Assembly (NCBI GenBank): GCA_003561535.1
Contig: PWWI01000246.1
Span: 1 to 32,231 of the forward strand
Reading direction: 5' to 3'
DNA from: Nitriliruptoraceae bacterium
GTDB taxonomy: Bacteria; Actinomycetota; Nitriliruptoria; Nitriliruptorales; Nitriliruptoraceae
DNA length: 32,231 nucleotides
In this document: one piece after another, positions 16,024 through 24,406 of the stretch
How positions within the stretch are numbered: position 1 is the first letter of the stretch
Layout: every line of letters starts with the position of its first letter
Program-made: the position numbers and the translations under genes
Notes under the pieces: generated by a model
Told to the model about the DNA's origin: nothing
Database searches by the model: none
The model's input: only the letters and a program-made list of their open reading frames with translations

Positions 16024-17419
16024 CGTTTCCGACCTCCGGGACGTGCCAGGTGCCACCCTCGGGCAGCAACCTCTCGGCCTGGTCGGGACCCCAGGTGCCA
16101 CGCTCGTAGGCGTGGACCGCTCCGGCGCGGTCGAGGACGGGGGCGACGACCCGCCAGGCCTCCTCGACACCGTCGGCGCGGGCGAACAGCCGCTGGTCAC
16201 CGTCCAGCGCGTCGTCGAGCAGGCGTGCGTAGGCTTCCTCCCGGGTGCCCTCCACGCGGTCGTCGTAGCGGTAGGAGAGCTCCACCGGGTGGCTGACCAT
16301 CTCGCCGCCGGGGGCCTTGATCTGGACCTGCAGACCGACCTCGCCGCCGGGCTTGATCTGGAACCGCAGCCGGTTCGGCGCCGGTGGCGGCGCATCGCAG
16401 CGGGTGAAGAACTGCAGCGGCGGCCGCTTGAACTCGACCACCCCCTCGGTGGCGGTGGCCGCCAGAGCCTTGCCGGCCCGGATCGAGAACGGCACCCCCG
16501 CCCACCGCCACGACTCGATCGTGGTGGTAAGGGCCACGTAGGTCTCCACCTCGGAGTCGGGGGTGACCCCGTCCTCGTCGCGGTAGCCGACGTACTGGCC
16601 ACGGACCAGCTGTGCCGGGTCGAGCGAGGGGATGGCGCGCAGCACCTTGACCTTCTCGTCGCGCAGCGCGTCAGCGCTGGTATCCACCGGCGGTTCCATC
16701 GCGACCAGGGTGAGCACCTGCAGCAGGTGGTTCTGCACCACGTCGCGCAGCGTCCCCACCTCGTCGTAGAAGGCGCCCCGACCCTCCACGTCCAGGGACT
16801 CGGCCATCGTGATCTGCACGCTGGCGATGTGGTGGCGGTTCCAGGCCGGCTCCAGCAGGGAGTTGGCGAGCCGGAACACCAGCACGTCCAGTACCTGGTC
16901 CTTGCCGAGGAAGTGATCGATGCGGAACACCGACGCCTCATCGAAGGCCTCGAGCACGCACCGGTTGAGCTCCCGGGCCGAGGCCAGGTCGCGCCCGAAG
17001 GGCTTCTCGAGCACCACCCGGCCACGCTTCGCGATGCTCGCGCGGGCCAGGCCGGCAGTGACGGTCTCGAACAGGCTCGGTGGGATGGCGAGGTAGAGCA
17101 GTGGCCGCTCGCTGTCCCCGAGCGCGGTCGCGAGCTGGTCGAAGGTCGCCGCGTCGCGGTAGTCACCCGCGACGTAGTCCAGCGCCTCGAGGACCTGCGA
17201 CAGCGCAGCCGGGTCGGTGACCCCGCCGCCGAAACGCTCGATCGAGGCCTCCACACGTGCCGTCAGCTCAGCAAGCGTCCAGTCGGAGGCAGCGACGGCC
17301 ACCACACGTCGCGGGAGACGGCCGGCGCGGGCCAGCTCGTACAGCGCGGGGTAGAGCTTGCGCTGGGCCAGGTCGCCGGTGCCGCCGAACAGCACCAGGG
17401 CGTCGGAGCGGTCCGTCAC
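16016..17419 (-). CDS. zwf: Glucose-6-phosphate 1-dehydrogenase
   Basis: A 467-residue enzyme oxidising glucose 6-phosphate to 6-phosphogluconolactone with NAD(P). Visible motifs are LVLFGGTGDLAQRKLYPALY (nucleotide fold, residues 9-28), VVLEKPFGRDLASARELN, the signature FRIDHFLGKDQVLDVLVFR with the catalytic His and Lys, and WAGVPFSIRAGKALA. Length is slightly short for the family but all blocks are present. The GTG at 17419 overlaps the gnd stop as GTGA, a typical coupled start. It is the third gene of the operon. Confidence 0.97.
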   Translation of the reverse strand: MTDRSDALVLFGGTGDLAQRKLYPALYELARAGRLPRRVVAVAASDWTLAELTARVEASIERFGGGVTDPAALSQVLEALDYVAGDYRDAATFDQLATALGDSERPLLYLAIPPSLFETVTAGLARASIAKRGRVVLEKPFGRDLASARELNRCVLEAFDEASVFRIDHFLGKDQVLDVLVFRLANSLLEPAWNRHHIASVQITMAESLDVEGRGAFYDEVGTLRDVVQNHLLQVLTLVAMEPPVDTSADALRDEKVKVLRAIPSLDPAQLVRGQYVGYRDEDGVTPDSEVETYVALTTTIESWRWAGVPFSIRAGKALAATATEGVVEFKRPPLQFFTRCDAPPPAPNRLRFQIKPGGEVGLQVQIKAPGGEMVSHPVELSYRYDDRVEGTREEAYARLLDDALDGDQRLFARADGVEEAWRVVAPVLDRAGAVHAYERGTWGPDQAERLLPEGGTWHVPEVGNDG

Positions 17420-18288
17420 GACCGCACCTCGTGGCCACCGAAGGCGTTGCGCATGATGGCGATCGCCTTCATCGCCGGTGCGTCGTCCTGGCGGGAGGAG
17501 AAGCGCGCGAAAAGCGCGGCGGTGATCGCCGGTGCCGGCACGGCCAGCTCGATCGCCTGCTCGACCGTCCAACGGCCCTCGCCGGAGTCCGCGGCCCACC
17601 CCTGCACGCTGTCGAGCTCCGGGTCGGCGTGGACCGCCTCGGCGAACAGGTCCAGCAGCCAGGAGCGCACCACCGAGCCGTGCCGCCACACCTCCAGCGC
17701 CGCGGGCAGGTCGATGTCGAGAGCGCTGGCCTCCAGCAGCTCGTAGCCCTCGGCGAAGCTCTGCATCATCCCGTACTCGACGCCGTTGTGGACCATCTTC
17801 GTGTAGTGCCCGGCGCCGACGGGTCCCACGTGGGCGAACCCGTCGGCGGTGACCAGCGCGTCGAAGACGGCGCTGAGGTCGGTGATGTCCTCGACTCCGC
17901 CACCGGCCATGATGCAGTAGCCCTCCTCGAGCCCCCACACCCCGCCGCTGACCCCGGCGTCGACGAAGCCGATCCCGCGGGTCGCGAGCTCAACGCCGTG
18001 GGTCTGGGAGTGGCGGAAGTTCGAGTTGCCGCCGTCGATCACGAGGTCGCCCGCGTCGAGGAGCTCCGACAACTGCTGGAGTGTGTCAGCGGTCGGTGCG
18101 CCGGAGGGCACCATCACCCACACGATGCGGCGCGCCTCGCCGGTCAGAGCCTCCACGAGCTCCTCGAGCGAGTCGACGTCGCGGGCGTCCGGGTCGCGGT
18201 CGAAACCGACCACCTCGTGGCCGTGGCGTCTCAGGCGCGTGGCCATGTTGCCGCCCATCTTGCCGAGTCCGATCATGCCGAGCTTCAT
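17416..18288 (-). CDS. gnd: 6-phosphogluconate dehydrogenase, short (NAD-type) form
   Basis: A 290-residue protein of the short decarboxylating 6-phosphogluconate dehydrogenase group, producing ribulose 5-phosphate and CO2. Motifs are MKLGMIGLGKMGGNMATRL, VIDGGNSNFRHS, FVDAGVSGGVWGLEEGYCIM and YTKMVHNGVEYGMMQSFAEG, the last with the catalytic Lys and Asn. The acidic residue after the second strand (VVGFDRDP) favours NAD over NADP, as known for this group. ATG 18288 has AAGGAG 6 bases upstream. The 101-base gap to the tal-pgi gene is the largest inside the operon and holds no further gene. Confidence 0.95.
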   Translation of the reverse strand: MKLGMIGLGKMGGNMATRLRRHGHEVVGFDRDPDARDVDSLEELVEALTGEARRIVWVMVPSGAPTADTLQQLSELLDAGDLVIDGGNSNFRHSQTHGVELATRGIGFVDAGVSGGVWGLEEGYCIMAGGGVEDITDLSAVFDALVTADGFAHVGPVGAGHYTKMVHNGVEYGMMQSFAEGYELLEASALDIDLPAALEVWRHGSVVRSWLLDLFAEAVHADPELDSVQGWAADSGEGRWTVEQAIELAVPAPAITAALFARFSSRQDDAPAMKAIAIMRNAFGGHEVRS

Positions 18289-18389
18289 GGGATGCTCCTT
18301 GCGGTGATGGTGTGCCAGGTCGGTGGGGGTGCGTCGGGGCCACGGGTGGGGGTGCCGCGACCCCGACGCGGGACGTGCGGGTGTCGCGG

Positions 18390-21014
18390 TCAGCGGCCGA
18401 GGCCGCGCAGCTCCGCGAGGGAGACGTGGGCGGCACGGCGGCCGGCCTCGCGCAGGGCCGCCAGGTCGCCGGCCGCCTGCGCGCGCTCGAGCGCGCCGAA
18501 GCTGAACCGCTCGCCGGGGATGTCGAGGTCGTGCGCATCGTCGCCGACCACCTGCAGGAACACCCCGGTGTTCGGTCCGCCCTTGTGCAGCTGGCCCGTG
18601 GAGTGCAGGTAGCGCGGTCCGACGCCGAGGGTGGTGGCGACCCGCTCGCGGTCGCGCAGGCGCTGGCGTACCTGCTCGAGCTCCGCCACGACCGGGTCCT
18701 CGGGGTCGACGTAGGCCTGGATGACCAGATGGTCACCCGGCTCGAGCTGCGCGAGCAGGGGGGCGATCGGCTCCACCTCGGGCTCGTCGACGCCCTCGTC
18801 CAGCGCGCGGCGGGCGGCCTGCTTGGCGGCCTCGACGTCGGGTTGGTCGAAGGGGTTGATGCCGAGCGCCGCCCCGGTCAGCGCGATCGCGATCTCCCAC
18901 CGGAGCACCTCACCACCCAGTGCCAGAGGGTCGGCCACGGGCAGGTGGTAGGTGGGATGACCCGCGGCGACGAGCGCGTCGAGGCGGCGGGGGTCACCGC
19001 CGATCTGGACGAACAGCCGGTCGTCGCCGTAGACCTCCGGCGCCCCGAGTGGCTCGCCGACCACCGGGAGCAGGCCGGTGCCGTGCTTGCCGGTGGACTC
19101 GGCGACCAGCTGCTCGAGCCACATCCCGAACCCATCCAGGACGGGGTCGACGAGCAGGGTCAGCTTGTCCCGACCGGCCGCCACGGCGCCGGCAAGGATG
19201 CCGGCGAGCTCCAGGCCGGGGTGATCGTCGTCGGGGACGCAGTCGGCACAGGCGGACAGCATCCACCCGGCACGGCGCAGCAGCTGTGCGACGTCCGCGC
19301 CGGCCAGGGCCGCGGGCACGAGTCCGAAGTGGGACAGGGCGGAGTAGCGTCCGCCGATGTCCGCCCGGTTGGCGAAGACCTGCCGGAACCCCCGCTGACG
19401 GCCGAGCTCGGCCAGCGGGGTGCCCGGGTCGCTGATCACGACGAAGTTCGCGGGGTCGGGGTGCCGCTGCCAGAACCACTCCAGCAGCGTCCGGGTCTCC
19501 GCGGTGGTCCCGGACTTCGATGAGGCGAGCACCAGCGTCTGCTCGGGCGGGAGCGCGGCGGTCTCACGGGCGATCGCCTGGGGGTCGATCGAGTCCAGCA
19601 CGTGCACCTCGAGGCCGCGGTCGACCTGGGCGAGGGTGCGGGCGGCCACCAGCGGGAACAGGCTGGAGCCTCCCATCCCGAGCACGACGGCGTGGGTCAG
19701 CCCGTCGGCACGGGCCTGCTCCGTGAAGCGTGCGAGGTCGGCCGCCTCCTCGGCCAGCTCGCCCGGCGAGGTCAGCCATCCGAGCCGGTCGGCCACCTCG
19801 GTGGGGTCGTCCTGCCAGGCGGTGTGGTCCCGCTTCCACAGCAGCGACACGATCTCGCGGCGTTGGAGGTCGGCGGTCACGTCGGCGACCTCGGTAGCGA
19901 TCGGCGCCAGCTGCGCCTCGGTCCGCTCAGCCGCGGTCTGCATCGCGTCGAGCTTGGTGCGCACGCACTGGAGCAGGTTGTCGAAGGAGGTGGCGAAGCT
20001 CTCGTCGCCCTCCTGCTGCAACCGTCGTCCCAGCGACTCGAGCCCCACGCCGGCCTCGCTGGCAGCGGTGGCGATCACCTGTGCCTCACCGGTGTCGCGA
20101 CCGAGGGAGCCGTTCACCTTGCCGTCACGGTCGAAGGCCAGCATGGTGTGCTCCGGCATGGTGTTGACGGTCCCGTCGGCGGCGAGCGCCTGCACGTAGT
20201 AGCCGTCATCGAGGCGCGGGTCCTTCGCCGACGTGCTGGCCCACAGCAGCCGCTGGGGCTGTGCCCCCGCGGCCGCCAGCCGCTGCCACCGGTCGGTGAC
20301 GAGCAGGTCGCGGTAGGCGCTGTAGGCGAGCTGGGCGTTGGCGACCGCCAGGCGGTTGTGGAGCTCCTCGGGGAGCTCGGGGTTCGCCGCCGCGTCGATG
20401 CGGCTGACGAAGAAGGACGCGACCGACGCCACGCGCAGGTGCTGGCCAGCGTCGTGGCGGCGTTCGAGGCCGCGCAGGTAGGCCGCGGCGGTGTCCGACC
20501 AGTGGGAGAGGGAGAACAGCAGCGTGACGTTGACGTTGATGCCGCGCGCGATCAGCTCCTCGATCGCGCCCATACCGGCCGGGGTCCCGGGGACCTTGAC
20601 CATCAGGTTGGGGCGGTCGACCCGGCGGGCGAGCTCGAGCGCCATCTGGATCGAGCCGTCGGTGTCGTGTGCGAGCCGCGGCGGTAGCTCCAGGGAGACG
20701 AAGCCGTCCCGGCCACGCGTCTGCTCGTGGATCGGCGCCAACAGGTCGGCAGCCGGCTGGATGTCGCCGACGGCGAGGTCCCAGAAGACCGCCTCCGGAT
20801 CGTCCTTGCCCTCACCGACCGCAGCGGCGATCGCCTGGTCGTAGTCACCCCCGCCCGCGATCGCCTGCTCGAAGATCGTCGGGTTCGAGGTCACGCCGGT
20901 GACGGCATAGCGATCGAGGTAGCTCGCGAGCTCACCACTTTCGAGCAGGTTGCGGCGGATGTTGTCGTACCAGACGCTCTGGCCTGCAGCTGCGAGGTCC
21001 TGGAGAGCTCCCAT
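18390..21014 (-). CDS. tal-pgi: Bifunctional transaldolase / glucose-6-phosphate isomerase
   Basis: An 874-residue fusion. Residues about 1-355 are transaldolase (SVWYDNIRRNLLESGELASY, GVTSNPTIFEQAI, NLMVKVPGTPAGMGAIEELI with the Schiff-base Lys, and NVTLLFSLSHW). Residues about 430-870 are phosphoglucose isomerase of the short bacterial type (THAVVLGMGGSSLFPLV, VLASSKSGTTAETRTLL, GGRYSALSHFGLVPAALAG, HKGGPNTGVFLQV). A linker joins them. The enzyme links fructose 6-phosphate to both glucose 6-phosphate and the non-oxidative pentose-phosphate branch. This fusion is known in several bacteria. ATG 21014 has AAGGAG with 7-base spacing. It is the first gene of the operon, divergent from the lipoprotein gene at 21182. 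Confidence 0.96.
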   Translation of the reverse strand: MGALQDLAAAGQSVWYDNIRRNLLESGELASYLDRYAVTGVTSNPTIFEQAIAGGGDYDQAIAAAVGEGKDDPEAVFWDLAVGDIQPAADLLAPIHEQTRGRDGFVSLELPPRLAHDTDGSIQMALELARRVDRPNLMVKVPGTPAGMGAIEELIARGINVNVTLLFSLSHWSDTAAAYLRGLERRHDAGQHLRVASVASFFVSRIDAAANPELPEELHNRLAVANAQLAYSAYRDLLVTDRWQRLAAAGAQPQRLLWASTSAKDPRLDDGYYVQALAADGTVNTMPEHTMLAFDRDGKVNGSLGRDTGEAQVIATAASEAGVGLESLGRRLQQEGDESFATSFDNLLQCVRTKLDAMQTAAERTEAQLAPIATEVADVTADLQRREIVSLLWKRDHTAWQDDPTEVADRLGWLTSPGELAEEAADLARFTEQARADGLTHAVVLGMGGSSLFPLVAARTLAQVDRGLEVHVLDSIDPQAIARETAALPPEQTLVLASSKSGTTAETRTLLEWFWQRHPDPANFVVISDPGTPLAELGRQRGFRQVFANRADIGGRYSALSHFGLVPAALAGADVAQLLRRAGWMLSACADCVPDDDHPGLELAGILAGAVAAGRDKLTLLVDPVLDGFGMWLEQLVAESTGKHGTGLLPVVGEPLGAPEVYGDDRLFVQIGGDPRRLDALVAAGHPTYHLPVADPLALGGEVLRWEIAIALTGAALGINPFDQPDVEAAKQAARRALDEGVDEPEVEPIAPLLAQLEPGDHLVIQAYVDPEDPVVAELEQVRQRLRDRERVATTLGVGPRYLHSTGQLHKGGPNTGVFLQVVGDDAHDLDIPGERFSFGALERAQAAGDLAALREAGRRAAHVSLAELRGLGR

Positions 21015-21151
21015 GGATGTGCTCCTTGGCGTCGAGGGCGGTGGCGACCGCGGGACCGCGGCTTCGGATCGAGACCGTGCCGGCCACACCTTTGGGCAAC
21101 CTGTGGGCCGGCCCGGGGCTTCCACCCGGCGCGGCGCTCGGCTCTCGTCGG

Positions 21152-21157
21152 TACGGT
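21152..21157 (+). promoter_or_regulatory. Candidate -10 element TACGGT upstream of the lipoprotein gene
   Basis: TACGGT lies 24 bases before the ATG at 21182, a spacing that fits a short leader containing GGAGGT at 21170-21175. The 167-base gap 21015-21181 also has to hold the promoter of the divergent eight-gene operon, for which I found no clear motif. Confidence 0.4.
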
Positions 21158-21181
21158 CGGAGACGTCCCGGAGGTCGACGG

Positions 21182-21652
21182 ATGTCCCGGCAGCGATGGC
21201 GCCGACATGGCGCGCCCCTGACCCTGGTTGCGGCGCTGGGCGCCGCGCTGATGCTGACCGCTTGCGCGCCCAGCGACCCGCCCGAGGTGAGCGAGGCGAC
21301 CGACGGTGCCGCTGCCGATGAACAGGAGCAGCGCTACCCGGACGTGCTGTCCGCGGAGCTCGGGGCGACGGGCGAGACATGGCGGCTGAGCGCGACGCTG
21401 TCCTCGCCCTACGACACCCCCGAGCGCTACGCCGACGCGTTCCGAGCCCTGGCCGAGGACGGCACGCCGCTCGGTGTGCGGGAGCTCGCCCACGACCACG
21501 CGAACGAGCAGCCGTTCACGCGGTCGCTGGCCGGCCTGTTGATCCCCGACGACGTGGAGCGGATCACCGTCCAGGGTCGTGACCAGCGCTACGGCTGGGG
21601 TGGCGCGACCGTGGAGCTCGAGGTCCCACCGTCACCGGCCGCCGACAGCTGA
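21182..21652 (+). CDS. Small lipoprotein of unknown function
   Basis: A 156-residue secreted lipoprotein. The N-terminus is basic (MSRQRWRRHG), then hydrophobic, then LMLTACAPS, a good lipobox with the lipidated Cys near residue 28. A short acidic linker leads to a beta-rich domain of about 100 residues (ETWRLSATLSSPYDTPERYA, VRELAHDHANEQPFTRSL, VERITVQGRDQRYGWGGATV). Similar small actinobacterial lipoproteins exist, but I cannot name the family. ATG 21182 follows GGAGGT with 6-base spacing. It converges on the next minus-strand gene with a 10-base gap. Confidence 0.75.
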   Translation: MSRQRWRRHGAPLTLVAALGAALMLTACAPSDPPEVSEATDGAAADEQEQRYPDVLSAELGATGETWRLSATLSSPYDTPERYADAFRALAEDGTPLGVRELAHDHANEQPFTRSLAGLLIPDDVERITVQGRDQRYGWGGATVELEVPPSPAADS

Positions 21653-21662
21653 TGAGCGCCCA

Positions 21663-22412
21663 TCACGCGGCGAGCAGCCGGTCCCGACCCGCCATGAACC
21701 ACGCCAGCAGCTCCTGCCCCGGCCCGTCGGTCGCCGCCAGCTCCCGCGCGGTCATGGTCGCCCCAGCGAGCGCGGTCGCGCTCCACCACAGGTCGGTGGC
21801 GGCCCCGTGGCGGTCCGGCTCCCACAGCGCGACGTAGGCATAGGGCTCGGCGATCGTGGTGTCACCAGGGGACACGCCGTAGGAGGCCCGACGGTCGTCG
21901 GGCAGCACCTCGACGCCAACGTCGAAGTGTTCCGGCCACAGCGTGGGCACCCCGGCGTCGGCGGACGCCTCGTCGGCGACCAGCTCGCCGAGCGCCGCGT
22001 AGCCGAGGCTGAACCAGTGACCGAGCCAGGCCGCCACACCGGGATCGATCGGCAGCGGCATGCTCGCAGCCACCGCGACCGGTGGATCATGGAGCCCGGG
22101 TTGCTCACCCCAGCGAGGCGGGCCGACCTCACCGAGCACCCACGACTGGGCGTCGCCGATGGTGGTCACCGATCGGCGGAACACGCCATCGGCACGCCGG
22201 ATGACGAGCTGGTCGAGCTCCACCTCGACGCCGCCCGGCACGTCGCCGGGGGTGCGGAACCCCTGTGGGGTCGGCTCAAGGCCGGAGTGGCCGACCCGAC
22301 GGAACCGCTCCTCGGCGACCACGTGGGCGGCCAGCAGGTGCCAGCTGCGACGCGTCGCGGCCAGCGCATGGGTGGACGGGACCGGTGCGAGCGACGGCAT
22401 CCGACGCCTCAC
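21663..22412 (-). CDS. Conserved actinobacterial protein of unknown function
   Basis: A 249-residue soluble protein. The first third (LAATRRSWHLLAAHVVAEER, LEPTPQGFRTP) resembles the start of a family of uncharacterised actinobacterial proteins. The rest has many Trp and Gly residues (GVAAWLGHWFSLGYAALGEL, EPYAYVALWEPDR) and no motif I recognise. GTG 22412 overlaps the stop of the upstream Rieske-ThDP gene by 4 bases, so the two are probably translated together. No membrane helix or signal peptide is present. Confidence 0.65.
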   Translation of the reverse strand: MRRRMPSLAPVPSTHALAATRRSWHLLAAHVVAEERFRRVGHSGLEPTPQGFRTPGDVPGGVEVELDQLVIRRADGVFRRSVTTIGDAQSWVLGEVGPPRWGEQPGLHDPPVAVAASMPLPIDPGVAAWLGHWFSLGYAALGELVADEASADAGVPTLWPEHFDVGVEVLPDDRRASYGVSPGDTTIAEPYAYVALWEPDRHGAATDLWWSATALAGATMTARELAATDGPGQELLAWFMAGRDRLLAA

Positions 22413-24406
22413 GTGAGCAGGGCGTCGGCCCGGACGTGGACCAGCGCCGGGCCGTCATGGGCGAACGCGGCTGCGAGCGCGTCATCGAGCTCCTCCAGCC
22501 GGTCGACCCGGACCCCGAACGCACCGCAGGAACGCGCGACCTCGGCGAAGTCGGGGTTGACGAGCCCGGTCTGCCACACCGCCCACTTCCCGGCCCGTTG
22601 CTCCTTGGAGATCTTGGCGAGCTCGTCGTTGTCGAGCAGGACGTGGCGGATCGGCATGCCGTACTTGACCGCGGTGGTCAGCTCCATCGCGTACTGCCCG
22701 AACCCACCGTCACCGGAGATCGCCACGACCTCACGCTGCCCCCTGACCGCGGCCCAGGCGCCGAGCGCCGCGGGCAGCGCGAAGCCGATGGAACCGAGGT
22801 AGCCCGACATCAGCACCGACTGCCGCGTCACCTCGAAGTAGCGCCCGAAGGCGTAGGCGTTGTTGCCCACGTCCACGCACAGCACGGCGTCGTCCGCGAC
22901 CACGCGGCCGAGCGCATCGAACACCGCCGCGGAGTTCACCCCCTGGCCACGGTCGTCCGACCGGCGACGTGCCTTCTCCGCGCGCCAGATCGACCAGCGC
23001 TCCGTGAGCTCGGGTCGGTGGTCCACGCACGCAGCGCGGTCACCGACCGCCTCGGCGAGCGCGGTCGCTGTGACACGCACGTCGCCCAGCACGGGCACCT
23101 CGACCGCGTGGAAGCGTCCCAGTGCCATCGGGTCACGGTCGACCTGGATGATCGGCTTGTACGGGGCGATGCCGGTGTGGTTGGAGAAGGACGCACCCCA
23201 GGCCACGATCAGGTCGGACTCGTTCATGAACCACGAGGCGATCGGGGTACCGGAGCGTCCGAGGACCCCGCCGGCCAGCTCGTGGGCGTCGCCGATGAGC
23301 CCCTTGGCCTTGAAGGTGGTCACCACCGGAGCGCGCAGCCGCTCCGCCAGCGTCACGATCTCCTCGATGCCGTCCCGCGCCCCGGCCCCGAGCACGAACA
23401 GGGGCCGCTCGGCCCCGGCCAGCAGCTCGGCCGCCTGTGCCAGGACCTGTGAGGGGGGAGCGACGGCCCGGTCGGCGATCCGTCCGGCCGGCTGGGCGGC
23501 GACCGCCTCGTCGGCAGCGGGCAGGGTCTGGACCTCATCGGGGAACTCGAGGTGGGCGACCCCCCGTTCGACCAACGCGGTCTTGCAGGCCATCGCGACC
23601 AGCTCCGCATGGTCGGAGCCGGCACGCAGCGTCGCCTGGTAGCGGGCGACATCGGCGAAGGCAGCGATCAGGTCGAGGTCTTGGAACGCCCCGCGGCCCG
23701 CCTGGTTCGAGGGCACCCCACCCGACAGCGCGAGCACCGGCGCACGGTCCACCTCGGCGTCGTAGAGCCCGGTGAGCAGGTTCGTGGAGCCCGGCCCAGC
23801 GATACCGAAGCAGGCGGCCAGCCCGCCGGTCAGCTTCCCGTAGGCGGACGCGGCGAAGGCGGCTGCGCCCTCGTGGCGGATACCGATGTAGGTGAGGTCG
23901 CCACGCTGCTCGGCCTCGCGGAAGGCATCCGCCAGTCCGAGGTTGGAGTGGCCGACCATGCCGAACACGGTGGTGACCCCGAAGGTGACCATCGTGTCCA
24001 CCATCACATCCGACACCGTGCGCTGTCGGGGTGTCGGGTCCGGCAGCAGCGCGTAGACCCCGTCCTCACGCACCTCGACCGGGTAGGCCGCCGGCGCGTC
24101 ATCGAACGGAGGCGGTGGCGCCCCATTGCACGGCGAGTAGTCGTAGCCGTGCCAGGGACAGCGCAGCCAGCCCTTCTCGATCGAGCCCTCCCCGAGCGGG
24201 CCACCCTGGTGCGGGCACCGGTCGTCGAGCAAGCCGTACACGCCGCCGACCTGCGTCGCCGCGTAGGTGCGCTGGTCAACGGTGAGCGTGGTCACCCGGC
24301 CCTCGGGCAGCTGATCGAGCGCGAGGATCCTGCGCCAGCTCGCGGGCCCGCCCGGCGCTGCCGGACTCGCCTGCGATGGTTGGGGGTTCGGTGTGTCCGG
24401 CTCCAC
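22409..24406 (-). CDS. Rieske [2Fe-2S] domain fused to a ThDP-dependent enzyme (pyruvate oxidase/acetolactate synthase-like)
   Basis: A 665-residue two-part protein. Residues about 22-125 form a Rieske ferredoxin domain with C64-x-H66 (RCPHQGG) and C83-x2-H86 (LRCPWHGYDYS), the full ligand set. Residues about 130-665 are a ThDP-binding decarboxylase/oxidase: GIRHEGAAAFAASAYGKLTG with the activating Glu, FGIAGPGSTNLLTGLYDAEV, a central domain, and the ThDP/Mg motif ISGDGGFGQYAMELTT followed by LLDNDELAKISKEQ. Pyruvate oxidase-type enzymes pass electrons to a quinone or oxygen, so the attached Fe-S domain suggests an electron route. Alternatively it may only bind a partner. GTG 24406 has GGAGGG upstream. 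The 5' end overlaps the preceding gene by 131 bases. Confidence 0.9.
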   Translation of the reverse strand: MEPDTPNPQPSQASPAAPGGPASWRRILALDQLPEGRVTTLTVDQRTYAATQVGGVYGLLDDRCPHQGGPLGEGSIEKGWLRCPWHGYDYSPCNGAPPPPFDDAPAAYPVEVREDGVYALLPDPTPRQRTVSDVMVDTMVTFGVTTVFGMVGHSNLGLADAFREAEQRGDLTYIGIRHEGAAAFAASAYGKLTGGLAACFGIAGPGSTNLLTGLYDAEVDRAPVLALSGGVPSNQAGRGAFQDLDLIAAFADVARYQATLRAGSDHAELVAMACKTALVERGVAHLEFPDEVQTLPAADEAVAAQPAGRIADRAVAPPSQVLAQAAELLAGAERPLFVLGAGARDGIEEIVTLAERLRAPVVTTFKAKGLIGDAHELAGGVLGRSGTPIASWFMNESDLIVAWGASFSNHTGIAPYKPIIQVDRDPMALGRFHAVEVPVLGDVRVTATALAEAVGDRAACVDHRPELTERWSIWRAEKARRRSDDRGQGVNSAAVFDALGRVVADDAVLCVDVGNNAYAFGRYFEVTRQSVLMSGYLGSIGFALPAALGAWAAVRGQREVVAISGDGGFGQYAMELTTAVKYGMPIRHVLLDNDELAKISKEQRAGKWAVWQTGLVNPDFAEVARSCGAFGVRVDRLEELDDALAAAFAHDGPALVHVRADALLT

